In this document: piece by piece, positions 22,787 through 35,567 of the stretch | Layout of the letters: each line of letters begins with the position of its first letter | Numbering within the stretch: position 1 is the first letter of the stretch | Source of the DNA: Dryas octopetala | Lineage: Eukaryota > Streptophyta > Magnoliopsida > Rosales > Rosaceae | Reading direction: 5' to 3' | Assembly (NCBI GenBank): GCA_963921425.1 | Contig: OY992834.1 | Span: 18,054,941 to 18,118,940, forward strand | DNA length: 64,000 nt | Made by a program: the position numbers and the translations under genes | The notes under the pieces: model-generated | The model's input: the letters and a program-made list of their open reading frames with translations, nothing else | What the model was told of the DNA's origin: nothing | Databases searched by the model: none

Positions 22787-25700
22787 TGTCACACCCCAAA
22801 ATGGGGTCTAGCACTTTAGCATGTGGCAGCGCCACATTGGTCTTCAACCTTGACATACTCTCATTAAACCTAAGTAAGAACATGCAAAGATCGAAGATCA
22901 ATATAAGGCATAAAATTTAAACAAACTAAACTCCAAAATAGTGGGGAATTTTGTTCATTTTTAATAACAACTAATCAGAGTAAACCGAAATTGGAAGCTT
23001 TGTAAAATGGTGAGCTTTAGTTATTCACCTTCTAAGATAAATCAATTTTCAAAAAAATAATATTAGACCCTTTGTTTTAAAATCAATAAACAAGAAATCA
23101 AATAAGAAATTGAAATCCAAGTAAGAGTGAAAACTTTAATTTAAAATCTAGTTTTTGGTGTAAACGAATCGACAAGTAAATAACAAGTAATAGAGCCATA
23201 TTAATCCTTAATTATTCAATTCCTCAAATTTCTCAACTAAAATATAAAAGGTATAAATAAAAAGGGATAGTAACAAACTCATCCATAATCGGATCGTCTT
23301 CTTCATCACTTGAGTAATCGGATGTGGGTAGTGTTGGTATGCTAATCCTTGGTGAATTCTCTCTACTTCCAAACCTTCATCCCTCGCTATCCAAAACGTC
23401 TATGAAACTAACCATACTCTTGTCCTATAGGTTTCCTGCAACTTAACAAACTGTGTAGGGGTGAACATCACCAAAGCAGCTGATCACACACTCAACTAGT
23501 CCAACACAACTCAAACAATTAAATACAATCAATTCAATTATAAGTAGAATTTAGTAATGGCCTAAGCCCATGCCGAAATGGCTATTGCCCAAATAAATAA
23601 TTCAATTAATTAAATGACAACCTATTTAAAACATTTAAATAGAAATTAAATCATTATTTCTTTGAAAAATAAACAAATCTATTTTCAAAAATCGAAACCA
23701 CAATTATACAAGCACAAGTACAATAAATTTCAATGCTCAAAAGTCAAAACGCAATTTCACAAGCATAAAGTCATGGCCATAATTCCCAACATAAATCCAT
23801 GCCTTTTCGGATTGGGTATTATCCAACTATCATGCATCCATTTTTAATACGTATCTAACATAATTAATCTCATGAAATGCATATGCATGTTAAATTAAAT
23901 AACAATGCAAGCAGCGTATCTTTTTTTTCATGACATTGCAAACCTGTCAAAGTTTATAAACAGTGGACTTATCCCTTAATTTGTAAAATTAATTACCGAT
24001 ATCCCTCATATCTTACTAAAAAGTAAGATCTAAATAGTGAGATGTCCTTTCATTGAAGTAAATAAAAACTCATTTACTTCCTGCTAGCATATTCTTTATT
24101 TCTCATAACCACTCTTGACGACACATGTATGCATATTTTTAGGTAATTGAACCCAAGAATAGAGTAAGAATTGTACCCTTCATCTCTAATTAGGAAGTCG
24201 AAACGCTAAAATCACATTAGTATAAACATTCTTGATTCAATAAATATGAATGCTAATGTATGTCTTGGTAGCCCCCATGCAAGGCATGGCTGCCCTCAAT
24301 ATATGCCTCATATATATATATATATATATATGATGCCATATGAACATGAAATGACTATCCAATCATATAATCAATTTATTCATTTCATTAATCATATCAC
24401 ATGTTTTATAACACAAGTATAAAACAATATAAGCATTTAAATAAACAACCAAGTTTCTATTTAAAAAGCTTAAATCTGAAACCAATATGCCAAATAATCA
24501 CATATTTCTCTTATTGGTTCAAACCTTTTTTATCCTTTTAAACTAGTTCTAAAACCTTAGAACTTTCGAATTTAATAACATGATAAAAATCAAACCTTAT
24601 TAACCCTCGAGTACATTCAATTATGTAGGCCCTATTAGTTTAGGTCTAGGTGATCTAATACCCTTTTAATGCAACATTAAAATATCATGTAATTAATTAC
24701 TTTTCCAAAATAAACCAAACTAAGTTTATTAGAACCTTGAATCCTAGGTTAGTTTCTTTAAAACTAAACATGCCGCTCTAGTGATTCAATTCTAAAATAA
24801 ATTCATATAAGTTTATTCATTGATCCTAGAACAAATAGATTTATTTATTTCATTCTCACAAGGCAAGTTGAAGTCATCAACATGCATATCAAATTCAATT
24901 AATTTTTTGTTTCAAAGCAAAACCATTACCTTTTCTATAATTAACCAAATAAATCATAATTTCATTTCAAGGTCAATTAATCAATTCCAATTAAACATGG
25001 CAGCCACAACACAAATTAAAATATCCATTCAATGCCGACACAAGCAATCAAAGAAACAAGCACAACCATCAATATAACTATGAATTAAATCATATTGAAA
25101 CATAAAGTTTAAAAAGGACTAGATCCCCCTACCTCAATTGAAGCTTCTCATCCTTGTGGTGATCCATCAAACTAAAAATCAATCCCAAAATATAACGGGA
25201 ATCAGATTTCGCATTCTAAAACTCAAATAGGGTTTTCTAAGATTTTAATGTCGTATTGGCTAAGTTAAGTGGCATACGAGACCTCTAACCAATAAATAAT
25301 CATCCTATTACCTTAGACAAGTTTTAAATCATGTATACAAACATAATTGAAAGCTTAGAAATCAACACATGAGCCATAGCTGACAATAGGTATGCTGAAG
25401 CCTTGTTTTTATTAAAAAACATAGGGTTTTGACAACCCAAATTCCATTCCAAAAGTAAACAAATTCTCTCATGCTCATAGATCAATCCTAGGGATGATTT
25501 TTGACTTGTGTGAACCAACCATTTAGGCCAAAAAGCCTTAATATCAAAAATGACATTTTTGAGGTAAATTGCTCCTTTTAAAATCGCAAATGGGCAGCAC
25601 CTGCTCCTAGAATTTTATTAAATCACAGAAACATAATTTGAACGAGATTTTTCACAAGAATCTAGAAGACATGTTAATACTCGTGCACAAAAATTTTCAA

Positions 25701-27721
25701 AGCAATTGGAGTTGTACAAGTATGGTTTTCGAAAGCCCAAAATCCACATCAGAATGCTGATTTTTCTGCATTTTTACTGTTCACGTGAACAAAAATGCTC
25801 TTTTCGGGTTTGAGGCTCCAAATCGAATAAAATCAATTGGTACAAGTCCAAAATCAGTTTTCACAATCTACCATGATGATTTCATAACGAATTTCTAAGT
25901 AAATCAAAATCCGAGTATCCAAACCTCAAGAATTTCTTTTTAAAAAGCTATAGAAAATAGACAGTTTTTATGTAAATTTTAAAAGTATATAACTCATTCA
26001 ATATAAATGGAATTTGCATGATTCTTGGCTTGAATGAAAGATGTGTATGTCTAGTTTATGTAAGAAAAACAGCTTTTCAAGATTCTATCCCGATTGGTAC
26101 GAAAATCAATTTTTGTCAAGCAAGGTCAGAAAGTGCAAAAATTGCAAAATAAGGTTAGGTTGTGAGACTCTTAGATTTTTCTTTGGATGCACTTAACCCT
26201 AGCCATTCAACAAGATATGAGGGTATTGAAAATCAAAATTAGAGGGTAGGATGAGGGTTCTTACCAATTTTTGCTGAGTTTCCCAAAGAACAATCCAAGT
26301 CGAACTCCTTCTTCTCTTTGCTCGGGTTGGCCTTCCTCTTTGGCCTCCCTCTTCTTCTTCTCTCGTTCTCTCTCTTTCTCTCACAATATATTTTTCTTTG
26401 TATAACCCAGAATTTTGGTGGGTTCCTTGGTCTGGAGTTGGTTTTATAAAAGAGTTTTTGTGTCTGTTGGAGGGAAAACTGAAAAGTCACTTCCTATCTT
26501 ACGTGAAAAAGGTTTCTGACAAGGCTTTGGGCTATTTGTCAGAGATTTTGGTTTCCCAAGAGGCTTTTAATTAGCTGACCAATTCTTTTGACCTTTTTTA
26601 ATTGAGTGTTTAGCCTAAGACTCTATGCCAAATAACCCAATAACCAATCAAAGGCTTTTACTGAACCAAGTCAATTAAATAAAAACCATCATGGCATTTT
26701 ATTTAATTTTCTTTTCCTCTGGCCGAAAATTCCCTCCATCTTCAGCCCTAATCATGACCTTCATGCCATGCAAAAGTCATCATTTTAGGGGGATGTCCCA
26801 AACTCAAATTTTAAAGGAGTTTAATGGATTTTAAAATCCATAGAATCTATCAAAATCCAAAGCAATTGGGTGAAATTCTTATGGAATTTGTTATGTGTAA
26901 AAAATGCATTCAAATCCAACCAAATCCATTAAAATCCTTCACTTAATGAAATCCATGACTTTTTGAGGATACTTGGATTTCATTGGAATTCATTAAAATA
27001 TGAGTTTGGGATACCTAAACTTCATTGGAATTCATTAAAATCTAAATTGGGGACACCTAAATTTCATTGGACTTTTAAAATCCAATGAAATTTAAGTTGG
27101 GGACAACCTCCTTAATCTCTTGCCTAAGTAATCTAGGTTTCTAGCCCTAGTGGTCTAGGTTGGTAAAAAAAAGGGTTTTAAAGTCAATTGCAACCCTTGG
27201 TATTCCTAGTTGTCAAATCCTAATTCTTAAACAAATTAGATGTCACAAACACATGATTGTACAAGTAAGAGTGTGTGTGTGATTCGAAAATGTCACCTAA
27301 GTAACTAAATAATTAATTAAAATTATGTTACTTAAATTAGGTGCTTTCAAACAATTTTTGGATAGAATAGAAACATACAAATTCTTGGTCATTCCTTTGG
27401 AATTTCAACATTACCAAATAAATGAACAAAGTTTAGTTTATCATCCAATTAACCAAGTGTAAGCAATTAAATCAATTTAGGCAAATATAAGTGTGCTTTT
27501 GCCTTAAATTTGAAATCACCATAAGTATATGAAAATAAATATGGTTCAAACAAGTGACATAATTTCAAGTAAAGCATTTAGATAATTGAAATTCTATAAA
27601 TTTGTCTATGTGGAATAAATCCATATTTGTGTTTCAAAAGAAGTAACAATTAGTTTCTAACTAATTCCAATTAGCCTAGTAACACTTATAACCCAAAATC
27701 AATAAAATTTGGGGTGTTACA
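22787..27721. mobile_element. Very long solo LTR (about 4.9 kb)
   Basis: It begins TGTCACACCCCAAAAT and ends ATTTGGGGTGTTACA (TG...CA), and is flanked on both sides by the 5-bp duplication TTTTG (22782-22786 and 27722-27726). I find no second copy of these ends inside and no gag or pol sequence, so it is best read as one very long LTR left after recombination, or a related non-coding large retrotransposon derivative. The family is probably Ty3-type by its ends, not certain. The exact 5-bp duplication suggests modest age. A Tourist-like MITE is nested at 26788-27111 and a (TA)n run lies at 24308-24331. Confidence 0.8.
26788..27111. mobile_element. Tourist-like (Harbinger) MITE nested in the solo LTR
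   Basis: The left end, GGGGGATGTCCCAAACT, and right end, AGTTGGGGACAACCTCC, are inverted counterparts, flanked by TTA on both sides (26785-26787 and 27112-27114). It is 324 bp and non-coding, with internal repeats of 'ttcattggaattcattaaaa'. Its ends differ from those of the Harbinger element at 3339, so it was moved by a different subfamily. Confidence 0.8.
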
Positions 27722-27726
27722 TTTTG

Positions 27727-28786
27727 AAATTTTAATTTTTCAGTTTGTTCAGTATAATCTTTACATCAGTAAAGATTATAAGTATGTCAGTTTCACGAAT
27801 CCAATCTACTAGCCATATTGAGATTTGATTTATTCACATAATATCGTATAGCATGTTTTCAAGATTCAGGATTATTTCATGTTCTCATGCATTTCTCATA
27901 TCTTGAACATATTAGTGGTTTAAAGAGATTTCAAAATGGATTGCGAAATGAGTTTTAAAACTAGGGGTTTTCAAAGAAATGAGCTCAAGGAAAAAAGAGT
28001 TGCTTTAATAAAATGATTTCAAAAGAAATATTTTATAGTTTATTTTTGTTCACTCACTGAGATTATAATCACGTGTGGGTTTTTAACGTTTCTCTCCAAG
28101 TATTAGAGATTACTGAGGTCAGACTGAACCACATCGAAGCATTTTAGTTATTCATCCTAGCTTATCGATATAATGGATCAATATATGTTCTCCTTCTATT
28201 TTGTATAATGGCTAGTGATTGCAAATCCTTATTAGTTATGCTCTCACTTGATTAAGTAATACTTAATGTGGGTCCGAGAACCTTTTTAGATTGTGGTTGG
28301 GATTGGTTGTGAAAAAATATAAAGTTTCTTCATGTCTTATAAGTGTGGATTGTTCAATTTACAGGGGAAGTGCTGCCAATTTATTTTTAGGATTGTCCAT
28401 GTAGATTGGCTTCTCAATAAAGATTACAAGGGTGATTGAAGATAGCGGGCCCGACACCCTATCGATATTAGATCCCACAGGATCACTTTGTATTCTAGGG
28501 TGGAATCTGAGAACGGTCTTGTCAGAAGGTCCGGAGGTGGTCCAGCAAATGTCTGGTGAAAGGGAAGAGCATAGTTAAAATGGACAACTTTGTCATTTTT
28601 AAAGCCAAAATGCACATGGACTTACATCATTGAGTATTTTGTAAACAAAATGCTCAGGCTCATTAAATGTTTTATTGATTTAATAGTAATTTTTTAAAAT
28701 TTTAAATATGTTAAGAAAACAAACAAATTTAATTGAAATTTCAGAAATATATTTTATTAAATAAATTAATTTGAAAGTTTAACCTT
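27727..28786. other. Probable LTR-retroelement remnant
   Basis: Gene-free. Strings such as 'ttcactcactgagattataa', the tract around 28060-28100 and 'gatcccacaggatc' resemble the 3' part of a plant Ty3-type LTR. It sits directly against the solo LTR, which seems to have inserted into it. No ends or target duplication could be defined. Confidence 0.3.
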
Positions 28787-28795
28787 CTATATTAG

Positions 28796-28976
28796 AAAAA
28801 ATTATAGGGTATAATTGATATACCGCTACGTGGTATAATCAATCTAACGTGTAAGGGTATTATTGGACGATATGTTTATATTAGTAGGGTATATTATTAA
28901 TAACATCCACTCATATTATAACAAATAGACTGATTATACCACGTGTCAATATATCGGTTATACAGAATAATTTCTC
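28796..28976. mobile_element. Fold-back MITE with 9-bp target duplication
   Basis: A 181-bp element whose two arms are inverted complements ('ggtataattgatata', 'acgtggtataatcaatct' against 'agactgattataccacgt', 'atatcggttatac'). It is bounded by the exact 9-bp duplication CTATATTAG (28787-28795 and 28977-28985), the size made by Mutator-like transposases. Confidence 0.85.
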
Positions 28977-28985
28977 CTATATTAG

Positions 28986-30600
28986 ACTTTTGATTCAATC
29001 CCAACACACACATGTACTTTTAAAATTCTCAAGACTTAATGCATATTACAGATTTTACAATAGTTTATAAGTATGGTCAATAAATTTAAGACATGATCTA
29101 TTATTTTTCACACATATTGTTTAAGAGCTTAATACTTAAAAAAAAAAAAAGTTGGAGATCATGTAAGTATAAATATATATGGTTTTAGACTTGTAGTGTT
29201 GCAGGCGCAAACAAAGATACAGTCAACATGACGACATGCATTGAGACATTGATAAATTGACAATTATATAATTTGTTGAATTCTTAATTATTTTTCTCTT
29301 AGAAAAACCCCGGGATATGAAAGTAAATGTGATGAGAGAGAAAGGGGTTGGTCCAGTTGTTTCTTCAAAGTCTCAAACTTACAAATATGCAAATGCAAGC
29401 ATGCAGTGCCACGCGCCCATTGCTTGTTGAATTTCAATTTTTTTTAATTTATTTTTGTGCCTACAAAGCAAATAAATCCCACTTCCTGAGAGTTCACTAT
29501 TGGACAAAACTCTCGTTAGTTGGGTTTACTACTTTACTCCATACACACCTGCTCCCCTGCCTGCCTTCCCACGCTTATTGTGTAGGACTATCAGTACTCT
29601 TACAATAATATCAAAACACACACGCCAAACTAAACAACATTATAATAGAATCAAAATTCTTTAATTACAAATTATCTCTATTTTATCCTTTTTTTAATTG
29701 AACTAAAAATACCAACTCATTATTAGTTTAGTGGTATTTGTTTGTTTCTGTCTCTAATGGTTCCAAGTTTGAATGCTCCTCCCAAAAAAAAAAAAAAAAT
29801 TGAACAAAAAATAAATATATATAAGTAATGGATTTGAATTTTCTATTTTTCATGTTTTTGCTTGTTTTAATCCAACCGTGTAGTATAAATCCAAATTGTT
29901 TAATTAATATAAAAAATATATATATACAAAAATGATTAAAAGTCAATAAAAAAAGAGTTTTTAATACAAATAAAGTGTTTTTTATATATATAAATAAATG
30001 TGTTTTGCAATAGACTAATTTATGAACAAATGAAATATTATCACATCAATCAATTGAAAAGACAAAAGACAAACTCATAATTAATAATTTGGTAATATAA
30101 TATGTGTTGAGCAAAGAAAAATTATTTGAACTAAAAACCCTTTTATTGAAAAGATAGAAATATCATTTTAAGACTCCTATTTATTTATGCAAATCTAGGA
30201 CAATGACTTTTAATAAGGAATGGCATACATATTAAAAACGTCTTAAATATGATTTACCAAAGAAATAGAAGTAGTGTCTTATTAATAATGTGATGTCATA
30301 AACATTTTGCTGGTTTTGAGAAGGTGATGCCATACATATTAAAATTTGAGTTCAAGAGGGTTCTTGTTCAAAGTAGAAAATTACTATTCTTATTTCTTTC
30401 CAAATTTTAATAAAAAAATATTACCATTATTAATTGATTATATGTCCACGTAGGACACAGCTCTGATGGTGGCACAATTGGACCAAAGAAAATTGAGAGT
30501 CCATAATGAACCCATGAGGGCGCACGCACAAGAGTGCTTCCCGTGAAAACAAAAAGAATTAAATTTTGTTTATTAATAATTATAATATAAAATGAAATTT
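28986..30600. other. Upstream region of the bZIP gene
   Basis: Apart from the SINE, this AT-rich DNA shows no gene. Near the gene, 'gtccacgtaggaca' at 30443-30456 contains an ACGT core of the kind bound by ABA-response bZIP factors; this is weak evidence alone. Confidence 0.4.
29711..29798 (+). repeat. Short tRNA-derived SINE
   Basis: A box A-like 'tagtttagtggtatttg' and box B-like 'ggttccaagtttgaatgctc' are followed by a 17-A tail. The flanks form a 15-bp duplication with one mismatch, 'aattgaactaaaaat' (29696-29710) against 'aattgaacaaaaaat' (29798-29812). This is the classic SINE layout. It lies upstream of the bZIP gene. Confidence 0.75.
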
Positions 30601-30619
30601 GGGAATTTTTGGTTTTTGC

Positions 30620-31968
30620 AGAAAGCCAGAAACCTCTCTCTCTCTCTGAACTGCGCTTTTTGAGTTTTGTCTCTCTGCAAATTGGATACATTGAACAAAT
30701 AGATAGATATACAGAGTATGTGTGTGTTTGTATATGTGTGCTACTGCTTCTGTTGATTTCCCACCTCAGCACTCAACAAACAACAATCTCTTTATCCCAA
30801 AACGCTTCCTTGGATTCAGATCGGACTGTCTCTCTCAAAAGTGAGTGCCTCTCTTTCTGATTCTCTTTCTTTCAGACCTCTCACTCATTCTTCTTCTTCT
30901 CTTCCTTTTTTTTTTTTTGGTAAAAGTTTATTGAAAGTTTCTTTTTGAAGGAAAAACATTTTTGCATTTGAGAATGAAGTTGGGTCAGTGATCTTTTTTT
31001 ATTTCTCAAAAAAAAAAAAATTTGAGAAAAGTACTGATTTTTTGTTGCATGCAAATCTAAGTTTTGGGGATTTGGGTTTTTTGCGGTGAGGTACTGTTGT
31101 GATTTTTTGAAGAAATTATGTAATTCCAATTTTATCATGCGTTGCTCTTTGATTTTCTGGGAAAATGGGCTTTTGGGTTTTTCTGTTTTTGAGAGTTTGA
31201 TTGTGGGTTTAGGGTTTGAAAGCATTGGGTCAAATGGAGGCTCTAGATGTCCTCTAAATCACTTGCATGCAAGAGATTCAACTTGCTCGACCCTTGTTTA
31301 CAGCCTTTTTGACAATTCCTGTTGTATTTCTTTTCCATAGTATATATCTGCTTGGTTATATTCTGGCTTCAATAGCTTATAGGGTCTGATTTATTAGTTT
31401 TATTTTTTTTTGGGATATATAGGTTCACTGTTGTTGAGTTCGAAATTGCAAGTTGGGAATTTGTTAATTTTTCCTTTTTTATTTTTTAATTAAAAAAAAT
31501 TTTTTTTTTTAAAGAAATTGGACATCCGTATCCATTCACGGTTTTTTAGCTGTAATTTTAGCTTCTTATTTTTTCTCGAGTTTTTTTCGTTGCAGCTTAT
31601 AGCTCTACCCTTTGCATGTGGCATGTTCCGTTGCGAGGAATTAATGAAATTACTCTAACCCTCAGTCACATTTATACGTGCATGCCAGTGTATTGTTTGC
31701 AAGTCATGTTGATATGTCCTAACCATCATTCTTATTATTTGTTTGATTACTTTTGGTATTTTTGGCATGCATGATCTTGTTAAATACTGGAGAATTCTGA
31801 GTCTGAAATTTCAATGCTTTTTTCTCAGGTTTCTGATTTTTGGTCGATTTTGACGATTGCCTCTGGTGGTTTTACTGCTGAACAATGGTATCGGTTAATA
31901 TTTTTGGTTATTTATGCCTTGAGTAATCACAATTTCTTATTGAGAATTGGTGAATGGGGATACAGACA
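30620..31968 (+). promoter_or_regulatory. 5' leader of the bZIP gene with a leader intron
   Basis: A CT-rich, A-poor leader runs to 30840 and meets a strong donor, AAAA|GTGAGT. An acceptor, tttctcag|gt, lies at 31828, followed by about 140 bases to the ATG at 31969. A leader intron of about 990 bp is therefore likely, as in related ABF/AREB genes. The transcription start is not fixed. Confidence 0.55.
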
Positions 31969-34900
31969 ATGGGTTCTCAAGGTGGGGCTGATGGTAATTG
32001 CAAACAGTCACAGTTCCAGCCTTTGGCACGGCAAAACTCAATTTACAGTCTCACACTTGATGAGGTACAAAATCAGTTAGGTGACTTGGGGAAGCCACTC
32101 AGCAGCATGAACCTTGACGAGCTTCTCAAAAATGTATGGAGTGCTGAGGCCAACCAGACCATGGGAATGGACATTGAAGGCACGCCACTGGTCAATCAAG
32201 CTTCGCTGCAGCGCCAGGCGAGCCTGTCATTAACTAGTGCATTGAGCAAGAAGACGGTCGATGAGGTTTGGAGAGATATTCAACAAAGCAAAGATAATGA
32301 GGAAAAGAAATCTCGAGAACGACAACCGACTTTGGGAGAGATGACTTTGGAGGATTTCTTGGTCAAAGCCGGAGTTGTTGCTGAAGCATCTTCAGACAAA
32401 AAAAGTGCTGGTCCTCTTGTTGCGGTTGATACGAATGTGGCATCGCAGTTTCCACAAGGTCAGTGGCTGCAGTACCCACAACCGCAATATCAGCATCCAC
32501 AACAAAGTATGATGGGGGTATACATGCCAAGCCTGCCTATCCCACCACCACTGCATGTAGGGGCTGGTGCTGTAATGGATGTGCCATATCCTGACAACCA
32601 GGTTGCATTGCCTTCACCCTTAATGGGTACGTTATCAGATACGCAGACACCTGGGAGGAAAAGGGGCAACCCAGGGGACATCGTTGAGAAGACTGTTGAG
32701 AGGAGGCAGAAAAGAATGATTAAGAACCGGGAATCTGCTGCTCGTTCACGAGCAAGGAAGCAGGTCAAGTTTTCATTTCTTTTGGTTGTTTTATAAATCC
32801 ACTACAAGGTTTTCTTTTGCAATTTTTAGCTGAATAGATAACTATTAACAGGCTTATACAAATGAGCTGGAGAACAAAGTTTCACGTCTGGAAGAGGAAA
32901 ATGAAAGGCTAAGGAAACAGAAGGTTAGGGTTTATTTTAATATGATGTCTTTTTGTCTTTCTTTCATTTGATTTTGCCAATACACCTTACATTGTTGAAT
33001 GATAATTGTAGTTGGCTTTGCTACAACTACAATTACTAAAATTCTTTTTCTTTTTCTTTCATAAAAAGGAGGTACTTGTAGTTGGCTTTCTTTTCTTTCA
33101 TTCGGTAGTAGGCAGATATTCATCTGCAGTAGATTGTATTTCATCACATACAAGCCTGTTGCAGGTGCATATTGAGACATGCACAAACAGGCACCGCACA
33201 CATAATTTCATGACTATTGGAATTGGGGTTTGGCTGGGGAATTATTCTATGTGTTGATTTTTGATACTGCTGGAATCTAATTAATATGATCAATAGTCAT
33301 TGATTCTGGAATGTAGGAGAGATTTGAAAAACTGTTTACTAATGCTTTAGTTTTTTTTATTTGAAGCATATAAGTTTATTAATGCTTTAGTTGGTAGCTA
33401 GAGTTTGATAAAATCACGGTTTTGGGTGTTGGATGGTGGAAAAACATGATTTATTTTTTTATAAATAAGAAAATTTTATAGATGCAATGAAGGATTTCAA
33501 GGGGCATCAAACGTTTACTCAAGCAGTATACAACAAATTAAAATTTTAAAACGGTTAAAAAAAGCATCCATGAAAGAAATAGCGAGAGCCTTAATTTTTC
33601 ATTCACCAATACCATCTCACAGGCTACACAGTTGTCCCTTCACTCCAAATTTCTTGTCAAGGGCTACTAGTTTGATTAGAACCATTCAAGCTTCATAAAG
33701 TATTTTATTTGTCATTTTTTTTTTCGGGTTCAAAGGAGGCCTTGGGCCTACGGAGAGTGAGGGTGTGAGTCAAACTCTTTCCATGGGTGTGGGGATACAG
33801 CCTCTCTTTTTCAAATATTTCACCGTAGCTCCAATTGAGGATTATAAGGCTTTATGGACTAACCCAATCTGAAGCAGGATTTACTGTTGTTCTTTGAGCA
33901 TATGTATGCTGACCAATTGAGTGTAGATTCTGTAGATTAAAGTTCTACGCAACGTAGATCTCAGACCAAACAATTATTGGATTTAATAACTACTTTCAAT
34001 CAGCACAATATGAAGCTGATCATGCAGTGGCCTGGATTTCCAGTGTCATACACACCTTGAAACTCCCACACCATATCTAGTTTGGGACAATCATTTGCTT
34101 CATTAGCAAATTGTAAGGAGCAAGGGCATAGGATTTCATCAATTTAAGGTTTGTATGTTTTCAATCATACAGGAAATTTGGCGTGAACTTTGTTTATCCA
34201 TTAAAAGTAACTCCTCTTATTAGTGTTAATTTGTATTCTGGTTGATAGGCTTCTGCGCCAGTGTGATATACTTATTTAGTCTACAAAATCTTTGCTTAGG
34301 CCTAATAAATATAGAATATAATGCCTTTCTCCAAATTGGACAATGTGTTAAAGTTTGCAGATTGTGCAGTTTATACCTGTCACCAGTATTTCTTAGTATT
34401 GGCCCCACTATTTTTAGTTGCACCTGAATAGGGTGTCTTTGCTGTCATAAAAAAACAACAAATTACTGCTCTCTCAAAGTTTTCTTATGCTTCAGTGCTT
34501 ATAGCTTTCTGGTGAGGATGCGTGATTCCTTGAACTGTTGCTATCAAACTGCAGCAGCTCATTTTGGAGTTGCTTCTACTATTTTACTGAAGGATTATAT
34601 CCTACCATCATGCTTTTTTATATTAAAATTATCGTTTTAATGGTGATTAAACAATTCACAATTAGATTATGTATGATCATCCTTAGGTGTGGAATAGATT
34701 TTTATCTTGCATTAATTTATTCAGACCTTCCTTATATGCTATTGGACTTTTACACTATTCAACTGAGAATTAACATTGAATGGTCAAAGGTTATCCGGCA
34801 GACAATTTTCTTGAACTCACATTGCAGAACTTGAGCTGAGATCGTACTTATTGATAAAACAGTAACTTTCTGAAGAAATGACCCACTTTTACATGAAACC

Positions 34901-35514
34901 AAGGAATAAAATTTCAGATTTCGAGGAAATTTCCATCCATGGAAATTTCGACGGAAATTCCGAAGATTTTTAAATTTCGACAGAAATTAGACGGAAATGA
35001 CAGAAATTTTGAATGAAACGTTACCATATGTTTATTTAAACATATTATCTACTCTATTGATAAAAAACATTGAAGAAACCAAATTATATAGTAAGTTTCA
35101 TGTGATATAAGATGAATATAATGCGCATTGAAGACAAATACTGTTAAAAAAAATTAATATAATGAATAAATGAAATTAGTATATTCTTTATACTCTATAA
35201 TCTATACATTAAATCCTATATACTGTATAATTTATACTCTATATTGTTTAAGATATCGTATAGGATATTAGGGTTTAGACCCTTTAGGATATTTTTAATT
35301 ATTTTTTATATAAAAATGTATCAGAGTTTATTGGTTTAGGGTTTAAAAACAACTAAAGGAAATCCCAAAACGGCCAAACGAAATCCCAAATCATTTTTTT
35401 TTTCCAATTGCCCAAAAGCCCCAAACCCCAATCAAAAGAAAAAAAAAATATTTTTTTTTTCTTTCCTTCCTCTCCTTTCTTCTCATTCCTTCTTCTCCTT
35501 CTTCGCTGCCTGTG

Positions 35515-35567
<53 letters not shown>

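Noticed and set aside
31814-32080. Alternative plus-strand frame at the bZIP start
   Set aside because: Overlaps leader and exon 1 of the bZIP in the wrong frame; family similarity fixes the other frame.
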